Below are positions 34,362 to 43,064 of a stretch of 64,000 bases of DNA, piece after piece. Position numbers and translations under genes: made by a program. The DNA comes from Phormidesmis priestleyi Ana. GTDB lineage: Bacteria > Cyanobacteriota > Cyanobacteriia > Phormidesmidales > Phormidesmidaceae. The DNA lies in the NCBI GenBank assembly GCA_001314865.1, contig LJZR01000009.1, forward strand, positions 1-64,000, written 5' to 3'. Below the pieces are notes generated by a model. That model was given only the letters and a program-made list of their open reading frames with translations. It made no database searches and was not told the origin of the DNA. The stretch's first letter is position 1. Each line of letters opens with the position of its first letter.

Positions 34362-34404
34362 TCCCTTTTGCTTTTAATCCCTTTTGCTTTTAATCTCTTC
34401 TGCC
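34360..34404. repeat. 16-bp tandem array at the ssb stop
   Basis: AATCCCTTTTGCTTTT occurs twice without change, then AATCTCTTCTGCC. The last two bases of the TAA stop begin the first unit. Confidence 0.9.
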
Positions 34405-34445
34405 CTACTGGGGGTTTAGTTTGTTAAGGGTGAGATGCCTATCTC

Positions 34446-34769
34446 TTACTGTGAGATCTCAAAGGCTTCGCGGTCTTTAAATATTTGGAAGACCTGATCC
34501 ATACTGGTGAGTTCAAAAAGCATCTTCACCTGCGGATTAATAGAGCACACAAACATATCACCCCCTTGGGCACGCAGCTTTTTAAGCACTGAAACCAGGG
34601 TGCCTAAGCCAGAGCTATCTACAAACGTTGTGTCTTTAAGATCCATTAGCAGCGTAGTTGCGCCTGCTGATAGTGCATGGTCTACTTGACTGCGTATTTC
34701 TTCTGCTTGGGTACCATCCAAAATACCGGAAGGAGTTAGCACTTGAACGGTCGTATTTGCACTCACCAT
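34446..34769 (-). CDS. STAS-domain anti-sigma factor antagonist
   Basis: A 107-residue single STAS domain of SpoIIAA/RsbV type. The phosphorylation site is intact: FVDSSGLGTLV near 49-59, with Ser at 52 or 53 as the switch residue. In partner switching a kinase phosphorylates this site and a SpoIIE-type phosphatase resets it; the phosphatase at 27200-28774 is a good candidate. No RsbW-like kinase is in the window, so the third partner is elsewhere. About 190 bp downstream of its promoter side lies the glycerate kinase gene. Confidence 0.9.
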   Translation of the reverse strand: MVSANTTVQVLTPSGILDGTQAEEIRSQVDHALSAGATTLLMDLKDTTFVDSSGLGTLVSVLKKLRAQGGDMFVCSINPQVKMLFELTSMDQVFQIFKDREAFEISQ

Positions 34770-34956
34770 ATCTACCTAATAAAGCTTGTCGCTTGTTTCT
34801 ATACTTGTAGCTATTTATAGCTGCTGTCTTCAGTTAGCTGGCTTTGGTCAGCTGTCTTCGGTTAGCGGTTGATCCAACCGACTCTATTCTTTTATTTTCG
34901 TGGAGTTTTTATGGAGTCTTAAGTCTTTGTTTTATATGGTTGATATTGACTTCCTT

Positions 34957-36225
34957 TTATAGTGCCCCTAGTTGAGCTGAATAAACGCGCTCTATTGTAT
35001 GGTCTGTGTTGATGTTAGCAACCAAAGGGGTGGCTGAACCATATGTTGGACGATGCCCTGAACTATGTATAAGCGGGGGGATGAATAATTTAGGATGTAG
35101 TGCTTTCCAAAAATACGATACAAAATCGGCAATTTCCGGATCAGACAGGCCCGGTTTTCCGTTAGCTTTCATGGTGTGTTCGGCTTGCTGTCGCCACTGT
35201 AAAGACAGCCGATGGTCTTGCGGCTGAAGCACCAGTAGGCTGTCTAAAAACTGCCATAGGGGCAAATATTTTTGTAGCCGACGGTTGCTATCGCGTGCGA
35301 ACGCTCGGTCGGCGGGGGTGTCAATAGGGCTAGGCAATTGAACGCGATCATCAGTAAAGTACTCATCTGCTAGAGGGCGCATGCTGACTAGCCAGCCCTC
35401 AAACAGCACAATCGTAGGGGCCAGACAGATTTTAGGTTGGGTGCGATCGCCCTGTCCGCCAATCAAAGATTTATCAAACTGCGGCACGCTAACTTTATCC
35501 TCTATTGAGGATGTCTTTAGCTGGGCTAGTGTAGTGAGCCCCAGATTCACATCATGCGTGCCTGGTGGTCCTCGCCAAATCAACCGAGGATCTTCCTGCC
35601 GCAGCTGTTGTCTCTCAGCATAGGTTAGGTACAAATCATCAATTGAAAGGGCCACGGTCTCATGCTGCAACTGTTTCAAGATGAGCTGTAGCACATGAGT
35701 GAGGGTTGTTTTCCCAGTGCCCTGCCCCCCTAAAATGCCCTGAATAAAAGTAGTTTTATGGGCCGTTTTATGGGCCATTTTATGGGTCGTTTTATGGGTC
35801 GCCTGATGGGCCTTGTGATTGGTAGACTGGTTAGCCTGTTGTGCCTTGTATTTATTGTCGATTTGCTGCGCAAAAGGTAGCCAAAATCGCCATAGCGGAT
35901 CGATCCAGTCTGTCCAGTTGCCAGCTAGCGGCAACGTTTGGCCTTGTGTGCTTAGGCACAGCGATCGCATCAGATGGGCTCGGCTTTCGACGACTTTGGC
36001 AACATATGGGAGTAAGGCTGTAGGTAAGTATTCAAGCTGCGATTCATCGTCTTGCAAATACTGCCAATGGGTGTCGGGCCAGTTTGCTATTTCCCAGTCT
36101 ATAAGCTGCTGTAGCTGTTTGGCGGAGGGCGCGTGGCCCTGTGCGGTGTCAGTTAGAATGCGGTGGATGTGCGCAACCGACTCAGAAAAAGGGGGGTGAG
36201 TCGGATGAATAAATGGTTGATTCAT
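34957..36225 (-). CDS. glyK: D-glycerate 3-kinase with a repeat-coded insert
   Basis: A 422-residue GLYK-type kinase, the last step of the photorespiratory cycle, which returns glycerate to 3-phosphoglycerate. The P-loop GGQGTGKTT is at 166-174 and IDDLYLTYAER follows near 193. RGPPGTHD near 219-226, LFEGW and the C-terminal KANGKPGLSD near 353-362 are family landmarks. A His/Lys/Thr-rich insert (about 130-158) sits directly before the P-loop and is coded by a 12-bp tandem array at 35754-35813. It probably forms a disordered loop; whether it affects catalysis is unknown. Confidence 0.9.
   Translation of the reverse strand: MNQPFIHPTHPPFSESVAHIHRILTDTAQGHAPSAKQLQQLIDWEIANWPDTHWQYLQDDESQLEYLPTALLPYVAKVVESRAHLMRSLCLSTQGQTLPLAGNWTDWIDPLWRFWLPFAQQIDNKYKAQQANQSTNHKAHQATHKTTHKMAHKTAHKTTFIQGILGGQGTGKTTLTHVLQLILKQLQHETVALSIDDLYLTYAERQQLRQEDPRLIWRGPPGTHDVNLGLTTLAQLKTSSIEDKVSVPQFDKSLIGGQGDRTQPKICLAPTIVLFEGWLVSMRPLADEYFTDDRVQLPSPIDTPADRAFARDSNRRLQKYLPLWQFLDSLLVLQPQDHRLSLQWRQQAEHTMKANGKPGLSDPEIADFVSYFWKALHPKLFIPPLIHSSGHRPTYGSATPLVANINTDHTIERVYSAQLGAL
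35754..35813. repeat. 12-bp tandem array in glyK
   Basis: Five units related to TTTTATGGGCCG, in frame, encoding (on the minus strand) repeated His-Lys-Thr/Ala-Ala/Thr residues. Confidence 0.9.
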
Positions 36226-36258
36226 CTGCTGATTATTGGCTGACTCGCCTATTGATTC

Positions 36259-36294
36259 ATCTGCTAACTCATTTACTGACTTATCTACTGAGCA
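36259..36294. repeat. 12-bp degenerate array across a stop codon
   Basis: ATCTGCTAACTC, ATTTACTGACTT and ATCTACTGAGCA. The stop of the minus-strand DUF3352 gene (36285-36287) lies in the third unit. Related TTGATTCATCTGCT copies extend back to the glyK start. Confidence 0.7.
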
Positions 36295-38090
36295 ACTTGA
36301 ACCAATAGGCTGGTTGTACCATCGTCTTGTTGGGTGGCGGCTAAGGTTTCTATATCAGAAAGGAGGGGGCGTGCGATCGCTTCAATTGCACTAATGGCAG
36401 GAAAGGTTGGTCTGAGAGCGGCCTTGAGGGCAGGCCAACTAGCATAAAGATAGTTGCGATCGCCCGGCGGTAGCGCCTCAATCGCTTGGGTAAAGCCCTC
36501 GGTTGCAGGCAGTGTGTTGTCAGATGCCGCGAGTGCGCCCTCCAATGCGGGAAAGGAGCTGGCAAAAATCTCGTATTCTGTCTCGTATTCTGTCTCGTAT
36601 TCTGTTTGTGGCTCTACTTGTTGTTGTAAATGCAACCCTAAAATTTCAGTTTCTAGGCTGTTAGCTACGGTCGAGCGCTGGCTGCGGCCGCCCAATGAAT
36701 CCTGAGATCGAGCTTTGAAGCGAGTCCAGGCAATGGCCTTGCTATCCCCAATCGCGACGGGTACGAGGCTATAGCCCTTTGCTTGGGCGACCTCATCTAG
36801 TGCCCTGACACCCTCTGCACTGCGGCTCACAGCTAAAATCCAATCATTACCTTCAGCAATTCCGGTTTGGCCGATTGCGTAATTTCCCGTTGCCCAGCTC
36901 CAGGATTCTGCGAGTTCAAGCTGAAGAAACTCAGGCAGTTTTGTCCTGGGCAGGCCTGCGGTGTCAAGCGTCGCGATGAACTTTGGCAGGTTTTGTCCTG
37001 CGATCGCAATAGCCGTATTCGCCGGTAGAAACTTTAAGGCTGTGACTGGCTGCTGATTTTCAGAGGAACTAACGACTGTTTTGTCGCTCGCCTCACGGCT
37101 TAATCGTACCGAATTTGCGTTATCAGAGAGGGCTGAAATCGTTGGCCGAATATCTGCGGTGAGCCCGGCTGCTGTTAGGCCCAGACTAATGGCAGCAAAA
37201 GAGTGCTTTGAGTCGTTAGTCTTGAAATTGGTTTTGAGGTCGGCTAAATCCCAGTATGCGAGCCCGACGCGCTGTTCAGGTAGCTGAGCGACCGTCTGCC
37301 GATAGGCTCTGTTTTGGGCGAGGTTAGTGGCTGTTTGGCGGACGCGAATGCTCTGTCGCAAAACACGAACGTCATTGGCCAGTAGAATAAATCGATCTCC
37401 AACCAGCGCCGTTGCCGCCAAATTATTTTTACTAGCGTTGTTGCGATCATAGTAAAGTATCGGAATGCCGCTTCTGTGCTCGCTACTGGGCGTGTTTCCG
37501 AGTATGCTTTGCTGCTGCCAATAGAGCTGTAAAAATTCGCGCGCACGCGGCTGTTGACCCGCCGCAATTTCGACAACTAGCAAGTAGCCTGCCTGCTGGC
37601 CATTTGACTTATCTCTATCTAAGTCGCGCTCGGTCAAGGCAAAAGTAGCCTCGTTTCCTAACCATGGCTGAATGTCTTGGTCGTAGTCTATGCCTGTGCT
37701 AGCTAGTAAATTTTGCTTGGCCTGCTCAAGTTCGCGACTGTTTTGATCAGAAGACTGAGGTGTCGGCTGTGGTGATGGATTAGACGGTATCTGTCGCAGC
37801 GCAAGAAGCTTTTCGGGACTGGTTAACAGTGACAGGCTAAAGGGCGAAGTCGCGGGTACAAAGGCCGTAGAGACCGCAATCGGACGGCTATTTTTCTGCA
37901 ATGAGGTGATTGGGCCGCTAGCCATGAGGTACCCAAAGCCCCCAATGCCGATTGCCAAGAGCGTTAGAGACACAGCTAGCAACCCTACCCAGAACTTACC
38001 AACCCTTGTCGTATTATTTAAGGGCGATTTCGAAGACTGTTCTTGAAGATTTTCATCAGGTTCTGGGGGCCTTTGTGCAGCAGCAGTCAT
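36285..38090 (-). CDS. DUF3352 domain-containing membrane-anchored protein
   Basis: A 601-residue protein of the cyanobacterial DUF3352 family. One N-terminal membrane helix (FWVGLLAVSLTLLAIGIGGFGYL, about 32-54) anchors a large extracytoplasmic or lumenal part. Family traits are TGIDYDQDIQPWLGNEATFAL near 131-151 and LVVEIAAGQQPRAREFLQ near 172-189. No enzymatic motif is evident and the function is unknown. A TEYETEYETEYE stretch near 496-507 is coded by three identical 12-bp units. The stop codon lies in another array. Confidence 0.82.
   Translation of the reverse strand: MTAAAQRPPEPDENLQEQSSKSPLNNTTRVGKFWVGLLAVSLTLLAIGIGGFGYLMASGPITSLQKNSRPIAVSTAFVPATSPFSLSLLTSPEKLLALRQIPSNPSPQPTPQSSDQNSRELEQAKQNLLASTGIDYDQDIQPWLGNEATFALTERDLDRDKSNGQQAGYLLVVEIAAGQQPRAREFLQLYWQQQSILGNTPSSEHRSGIPILYYDRNNASKNNLAATALVGDRFILLANDVRVLRQSIRVRQTATNLAQNRAYRQTVAQLPEQRVGLAYWDLADLKTNFKTNDSKHSFAAISLGLTAAGLTADIRPTISALSDNANSVRLSREASDKTVVSSSENQQPVTALKFLPANTAIAIAGQNLPKFIATLDTAGLPRTKLPEFLQLELAESWSWATGNYAIGQTGIAEGNDWILAVSRSAEGVRALDEVAQAKGYSLVPVAIGDSKAIAWTRFKARSQDSLGGRSQRSTVANSLETEILGLHLQQQVEPQTEYETEYETEYEIFASSFPALEGALAASDNTLPATEGFTQAIEALPPGDRNYLYASWPALKAALRPTFPAISAIEAIARPLLSDIETLAATQQDDGTTSLLVQVAQ
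36569..36604. repeat. 12-bp perfect tandem array in the DUF3352 gene
   Basis: TCTCGTATTCTG occurs three times without change and encodes Thr-Glu-Tyr-Glu repeats. Confidence 0.92.
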
Positions 38091-38264
38091 CCGTTTGCGC
38101 TCTCGTCAGCTGACTTCGATCCCTAGTGTATATCGCCGTTGTATCACCGTGGTTATTGCCGTACCATGATTGCCTACAGCCCGCTGTAGACCGCTGCCTA
38201 GCCTATTACGCCTAGCCTATTCCTAAGACAGCGGGCCTAGCCAGTGAAGTTTATCCCCTTGGGT

Positions 38265-38873
38265 TTACGACTCTAGGTCTTGACTGCGCCATACTGCGAC
38301 CAAACGCCCGTCAATATGAACATCTTCTGCGGGGTAGCGCATGGGTTCGTAGTTGGGGTTCGCTGGCTTGAGTACTACGGTATCTTTTTCTAGGTGGTAG
38401 TACTTTAGCGTCGTTGTAGACTCTACCCGAGCGGCGACAATGGTGCCGTTGCGAATGCGAGAAGGCTCCATCACTTTTCTCATGATGACGATATCGCCGC
38501 TATCGATCAGAGCTTCTATCATCGAGTCGCCGCTCACCTTAAGCGCAAAGTCTCCCCGTTTAAAGGGCAGTGTTGTTGGATCGAAGTGCTCAACGGTGTC
38601 GGTAAAGGCTTCTACCATTGCGCCAGCTGCGATCGCGCCAAAAATAGGCACACCCTGCGACTCCTGTAAAATCCGAATCGTCCGCGCTTTACCTTCGGTC
38701 CAGTCGATATAGCCCTTATTGCGTAGATGTTCCAATCTACTTTGAATCGGCGCTGGTGATTTAAGCTTCATCGCCGTCATCATTTGGCGAATAGAGGGAG
38801 AGTGGCGATTGTCTCGGATATATCTCACCAGCCAGTCGTAAAGTTCCTGCTGGGCGGTTGTTAAAGATTCCAT
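38265..38873 (-). CDS. lexA: LexA-type repressor
   Basis: A 202-residue LexA with an N-terminal winged helix-turn-helix (RHSPSIRQMMTAMKLKSPAPIQSRLEHLRNKGYI) and a C-terminal S24 peptidase domain. Cleavage site Ala-Gly is at 83-84 (FGAIAAGAM), the nucleophile Ser at 117 (SGDSM) and the general base Lys at 157 (TTTLKYY), so self-cleavage looks possible. This contrasts with Synechocystis LexA, which is known to lack key residues and not to run a classical SOS response. I found no convincing cyanobacterial LexA box before the gene. It lies downstream of sigA, separated by a strong terminator. Confidence 0.93.
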   Translation of the reverse strand: MESLTTAQQELYDWLVRYIRDNRHSPSIRQMMTAMKLKSPAPIQSRLEHLRNKGYIDWTEGKARTIRILQESQGVPIFGAIAAGAMVEAFTDTVEHFDPTTLPFKRGDFALKVSGDSMIEALIDSGDIVIMRKVMEPSRIRNGTIVAARVESTTTLKYYHLEKDTVVLKPANPNYEPMRYPAEDVHIDGRLVAVWRSQDLES

Positions 38874-38980
38874 CGCAATTTGCTGGTTAGCAGCTACATA
38901 CTAATAAGAACAAGCGTACCAACTTATGCAAAGCTTGTCCATAGCAGCGGCAAATAAAAAGCAGCTAAAAAAGCAGCGAT

Positions 38981-39031
38981 CAATAAAAAAGAAGGCACCC
39001 TCATTTTATAGAGATGCCTTCTTTTTTATTG
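38981..39031 (-). terminator. sigA terminator
   Basis: CAATAAAAAAGAAGGCA (38981-38997) and TGCCTTCTTTTTTATTG (39015-39031) are perfect 17-base complements. On the minus strand, the stem is followed by a U-rich run. It lies between sigA and lexA. Confidence 0.9.
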
Positions 39032-39091
39032 AGTCACTGATGATTGAGTGATGATTCAGTGACTGAGCTTTAACGTTTTTTTGTAGGTCGT

Positions 39092-40294
39092 TTAGCGAAT
39101 GTACTCTTTGAGTACACTGTTGCGATTGGGGTGACGTAGTTTGCGTAATGCTTTTGCTTCAATTTGGCGAATACGCTCGCGAGTCACATTGAAGATTTGG
39201 CCGATTTCTTCAAGCGTTTTCATTCGGCCATCATCTAAGCCATAACGTAGGCGCAGCACGTCGCGCTCACGGGGGCTCAATGTGCTTAGCACGCTCTCTA
39301 GGTCTTCGCGCAGCAGGCTTTTAGAAACCTCGTCTTCAGGTGTTTCACCATCGGACTCAATGAAGTCGCCTAGACGAGAATCTTCTTCTTTACCGATGGG
39401 CGTTTCGAGGGAAATGGGCAGTTGTGCAGACTTGGCGATAAAGCGAAGCTTCTCAATGGTCATTTCCATCCGAGTTGCGATTTCTTCTTCGGTGGGCTTG
39501 CGGCCTAGCTCCTGAGAGAGTAGCTTGGTCGTTTTTTTGATCCGCGAGATAGTCTCGTACAGATGCACCGGCAGGCGGATGGTGCGCGACTGATCCGCGA
39601 TCGCCCGAGTAATTGCCTGACGAATCCACCAAGTTGCATAGGTCGAGAACTTATAGCCTTTCTCGTGGTCAAATTTCTCAGCAGCGCGGATTAAGCCTAG
39701 GCTCCCTTCTTGAATCAAATCTTGAAAAGATAGCCCTCGGTTCATGTACTTTTTAGCGATAGAGACCACCAGTCGCAGGTTAGACTGCACCATTTTGTCC
39801 TTCGCACGGCGACCCAAGTGCAATCGACGACGGAAAGCAGGCAGCGGCATATCGACCGCATTGGCCCAGTCTGCATCGGTGGGCTCGTCGTCTAGCTGAT
39901 CATCAATCTCGTCGCGAATTCTTTCTAGCTCTAGCAGGTCGGCAATTTTACGAGCTAGCTCGATTTCTTCTTCAGCGCGCAGCAGCCGAATGCGGCCAAT
40001 TTCCTGAAGGTATAGCCGAATAGAGTCTTCGGTATAGTGCTTTTTCTTGGTCTGAGCAGTGCGACGGCGAGTGGTCTTTTTCGCAGCGCCTTTCGATGCT
40101 TTGGCCTCTGCTGCTGCGGCATCTGCTTCAGCATCGCTTTCTTTCGCCGATCCCTTTTTGGCCTTAGTCGTAGCAGACAAACCCTTGTCTACTAAGTCTA
40201 TAGTCGATGCTTTTCTGGATTTTGACTTCCCGGTAGCTGTAGCGATTTCACTACTGGGTTCTAGAATTTCAACCATTGTTTTAGCCTGGGTCAT
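39092..40294 (-). CDS. sigA: Primary RNA polymerase sigma factor SigA (RpoD)
   Basis: A 400-residue group 1 sigma factor. A Lys/Ala-rich N-terminus (about 20-80) precedes region 1.2 ([16 protein letters not shown]). Region 2 has [25 protein letters not shown] and the -10 reading helix [19 protein letters not shown]. Region 3 follows, and region 4 ends in [20 protein letters not shown]. Group 1 status is inferred from length and near-identity to cyanobacterial SigA at memory level. The upstream gap of about 1.07 kb contains a CRP-type site and a 21-bp palindrome and carries no gene that I can support, so a long regulatory leader is likely. Confidence 0.95.
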   Translation of the reverse strand: MTQAKTMVEILEPSSEIATATGKSKSRKASTIDLVDKGLSATTKAKKGSAKESDAEADAAAAEAKASKGAAKKTTRRRTAQTKKKHYTEDSIRLYLQEIGRIRLLRAEEEIELARKIADLLELERIRDEIDDQLDDEPTDADWANAVDMPLPAFRRRLHLGRRAKDKMVQSNLRLVVSIAKKYMNRGLSFQDLIQEGSLGLIRAAEKFDHEKGYKFSTYATWWIRQAITRAIADQSRTIRLPVHLYETISRIKKTTKLLSQELGRKPTEEEIATRMEMTIEKLRFIAKSAQLPISLETPIGKEEDSRLGDFIESDGETPEDEVSKSLLREDLESVLSTLSPRERDVLRLRYGLDDGRMKTLEEIGQIFNVTRERIRQIEAKALRKLRHPNRNSVLKEYIR

Positions 40295-40632
40295 GGCGAT
40301 GTTTCTTGCTCCTTAGCGGTAAGTGCGATAAGTCAGGTTCAAAAGTAGATTCGAGATTGAGCTTATCTATGGACATGTGATGTGTATAAATCTATTCAGC
40401 GTTTGGCTGCCAGATTATTTTTTGACTATTCACTTGATTTCTTATTCAGTGCTGACAATCGCGATGACATACCGGCGGTTTTCTACCTAAAGGTACATGA
40501 GCCAAAGGGCAGGTTCGATTCAGACTGAGAACGCAAGAAATAATGCAAAAAATTGCAAAAAAACTAGATGGTGAAGTTTGTATGATGTTTTTGTGACATG
40601 AAGCTTTATGCGGCCTTTCTGTCCGGCTTTTT

Positions 40633-40653
40633 GGTACATAAAATTTATGTACC
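40633..40653. promoter_or_regulatory. 21-bp palindrome upstream of sigA
   Basis: GGTACATAAA (40633-40642) and TTTATGTACC (40644-40653) are perfect arms around one base. It lies about 340 bp upstream of sigA. An AAGGTACATGA sequence at about 40490 repeats part of an arm. The spacing does not fit the cyanobacterial LexA box; the regulator is unknown. Confidence 0.5.
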
Positions 40654-41001
40654 TAGAACATACGCCTCGGGGAACTTACCGAACGTAACTATTTAGTCTG
40701 TCAGTTGACCAATTAGTCAATGTGCTCATGTCGAACCCAAATATTTTGCAGTTTTGCTTTCGAAAGTGAGGCTACCCACTAATTTAAGTAATCTTTAACC
40801 ACTCCAGATCTGTTTGTAATAGCCCCGTAGATTGTAGCTTTTTAGACAAAAATTCACCACCTCTGGTTCCATCCTGTTGGATCATGCTCCGCTAGGCTCG
40901 GCAACATCACACCTTTATTAAGGCTGCTGTTAAGACCGCTGCGCTTATACAGTGTTAACACGGACGCCTCAAAAACAACCAGTTTTGATTAACTGAATTA
41001 T

Positions 41002-41017
41002 TGTGATCTTCGTCACA
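41002..41017. promoter_or_regulatory. CRP-type binding site
   Basis: TGTGATCTTCGTCACA matches the TGTGA-N6-TCACA consensus of CRP-family regulators exactly, including cyanobacterial SyCRP1. It lies about 710 bp upstream of sigA and 340 bp past the thyX stop. No other coding region lies close by, so sigA or an unseen transcript would be its target. Confidence 0.6.
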
Positions 41018-41360
41018 GCCTACGTGGATATGCGGGCTGTGTAACCAGTTGAAAGTAAAGCTGAAAAACGGCGAAAAAGTTCCTTATTCTATGGTTTGAT
41101 AAGCATTTTCTCTATAACTTACTGCCTCGTCGGTAGGCGACTTCAGATAGCCTGATAGTATCCATCATCTGTTTCCCTAAAGGCTGATTAGGACCGATTT
41201 GGAGTTGATTTACCTTTTTGTTCTGCGGAAAAATAAGCTCACTGTTCGAGATGCTTTGCGTGGGTTATCAGATGAATTTATAGGTCTTATTAGTTTTTTA
41301 ATTTTTGTTAGTTTTTTAACTTGATTGAAAAGAATTGTATCGATTGCGCAAATTGAATAG

Positions 41361-42083
41361 TTAAGGGGACAGCCGAGCTTTTTTGAGTCGATTGGTTTCA
41401 TACCATTGGGCGATCGCTGGTACCCATTCCTGAAAATGCGGCCAAATTGCCTCACACAGCTTTTGCGCCTCTAGTTGAGCATCTGCTTTCCACCGCAGAT
41501 CTAATAGGTGCATCAGTGACCGAGCATTTGCTGAAAGCACCCAATGCTGCCGCACATCAAATGGAATCAGGCCCCGAGCGTGCTCTTCTGAAAAGCCTTG
41601 GTCAATCCGAGCTTTGTAGCGGTGGCAGCCCTGCACACACCACTCTAGATCTTGCTGCCGCAGGTCTTCTGTGTACTCATACTTCTTTCCCTGTCGGTCT
41701 GTATAAGCGCCTACAGGCCGTAAATAGAACACATCTTCCACATCGATTTTACCTTTGGCAACATCCAGAATTCGAGAGCCGGTATATCGAAAAGATTGGA
41801 CATCGAAGCTTAATCCAACACGATGAGTGCGGATTTGCTGCATGGTGGAATGAGGGAAAAACCCGCAGTTCAGCACAATTTGAGGATGTTCCAACGGGCC
41901 GAAGTGGCCGCGTCCGCCTTTGAGCAGGTTGCGGATAATAAGCTCGCCTGCTTTTTCTTCACTGGGCCACTCGGCGCGCTGATCCCATACAAACTCTTCA
42001 GCATAGTCTTGATGCATGCCTGCATAAATTGTTTGCTGAGGGTTCGGTGTTTTGGAAATGACTTCGACTCTGAAACGATCCAT
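41361..42083 (-). CDS. thyX: FAD-dependent thymidylate synthase ThyX
   Basis: A 240-residue flavin-dependent thymidylate synthase that makes dTMP from dUMP with methylene-tetrahydrofolate and NADPH. The ThyX motif is present as QIRTHRVGLSFDVQSFRY near 83-100, the longer cyanobacterial version of RHR-x7-S. GHFGPLEHPQIVLNCGFFP lies before it and SLMHLLDLRWKADAQLEAQ near 189-207 closes the substrate pocket. No ThyA is seen in the window. The gene is divergent from msrA. Confidence 0.95.
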   Translation of the reverse strand: MDRFRVEVISKTPNPQQTIYAGMHQDYAEEFVWDQRAEWPSEEKAGELIIRNLLKGGRGHFGPLEHPQIVLNCGFFPHSTMQQIRTHRVGLSFDVQSFRYTGSRILDVAKGKIDVEDVFYLRPVGAYTDRQGKKYEYTEDLRQQDLEWCVQGCHRYKARIDQGFSEEHARGLIPFDVRQHWVLSANARSLMHLLDLRWKADAQLEAQKLCEAIWPHFQEWVPAIAQWYETNRLKKARLSP

Positions 42084-42398
42084 ATGAGCAGCGTAGAAAA
42101 ACTAACAGGTCTGTGGCTTTTGATTTTCCTCTATCTTCTGATGCAATAGCAAATGCAATGCCAAACACCCAGCAAACCCGAGTCTGTCTGATGTCGTGAC
42201 GATGAGATGTCGTAACGATGAACGATGCTTTTGATCAAATCGTGCTCTTGGTCGCTCTATTTGTTTTTTGTTTTTGTCGATTCCCCTGTCGGTTTTCGTC
42301 GATTCTAGTGGCGGTTCTTCGCCCCTGCAATACTATCTATAGCCGCTAAAATGACAGCAGTTGACAGGTTCAGCGCGCTGAATCAAACGGAGAAAAAT

Positions 42399-43064
42399 AT
42401 GGCATTTTTTGGAATGGGAATTGGTAAAAAGGACGCTATGCCGAGTGCGAAGGACGCGCTACCTGGGCGTGACAAAGCCATTGCTGTGCCGGATAAGCAC
42501 TATGTGAACGGTAACCCGCTAGCAGCGCCGTTTCCTGAAGGTATGGAGCTGGCGGTGTTTGGTTTGGGATGCTTTTGGGGGGCTGAACGTAAGTTTTGGC
42601 AAACCGAGGGCGTTTACAGCACGGCAGTTGGCTATGCAGCTGGTTTTACGCCAAACCCAACATATCGAGAAGTTTGCTCGGGCATGACTGGCCACAATGA
42701 GGTGGTTCTGGTGGTGTTTGATCCTAAAGTGGTGAGTTACGAGGCGTTGCTTAAAGTATTTTGGGAGAGTCATAACCCAACTCAGGGAATGCAGCAAGGA
42801 AACGACCGAGGTACGCAGTACCGTTCTGGCATTTATACTTATTCTGATGCGCAGATGGAAGCGGCAAAAAGGTCTCAAGCAATGTATCAGGCTGCGCTGA
42901 GCGAAAAAGGCTATGGTCAAATTACAACTGAGATTTTACCTGCACCTGAGTTTTACTATGCTGAAGAGTACCATCAGCAGTATCTGGCTAAAAATCCGGG
43001 CGGTTATTGTGGCTTAGGCGGTACTAATGTGTCTTGTCCGATTGGGGTCGTTGCTGTGTCTTAA
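42399..43064 (+). CDS. msrA: Peptide methionine-S-oxide reductase MsrA
   Basis: A 221-residue MsrA that repairs methionine-S-sulfoxide. The catalytic motif GCFWGAE is near 66-72, with [25 protein letters not shown] and the C-terminal Cys-containing [14 protein letters not shown] available as resolving cysteines. The first 45 residues ([15 protein letters not shown]) are a cyanobacterial-type extension. ATG at 42399 follows a GGAG sequence at the right distance; an in-frame start at 42351 lacks one. Its stop codon overlaps the convergent proB stop by four bases. The 42084-42398 gap holds the divergent promoters and GATGTCGT repeats, with no gene. Confidence 0.95.
   Translation: MAFFGMGIGKKDAMPSAKDALPGRDKAIAVPDKHYVNGNPLAAPFPEGMELAVFGLGCFWGAERKFWQTEGVYSTAVGYAAGFTPNPTYREVCSGMTGHNEVVLVVFDPKVVSYEALLKVFWESHNPTQGMQQGNDRGTQYRSGIYTYSDAQMEAAKRSQAMYQAALSEKGYGQITTEILPAPEFYYAEEYHQQYLAKNPGGYCGLGGTNVSCPIGVVAVS

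Noticed and set aside
38880-38925. LexA box upstream of lexA (ATACTAATAAGAAC)
   Set aside because: The half-site spacing and bases do not fit the known cyanobacterial RGTACNNNDGTWCB consensus well enough.
41210-41455. Minus-strand open frame downstream of thyX
   Set aside because: It overlaps the thyX 3' end in another frame, and its composition is that of AT-rich noncoding DNA.
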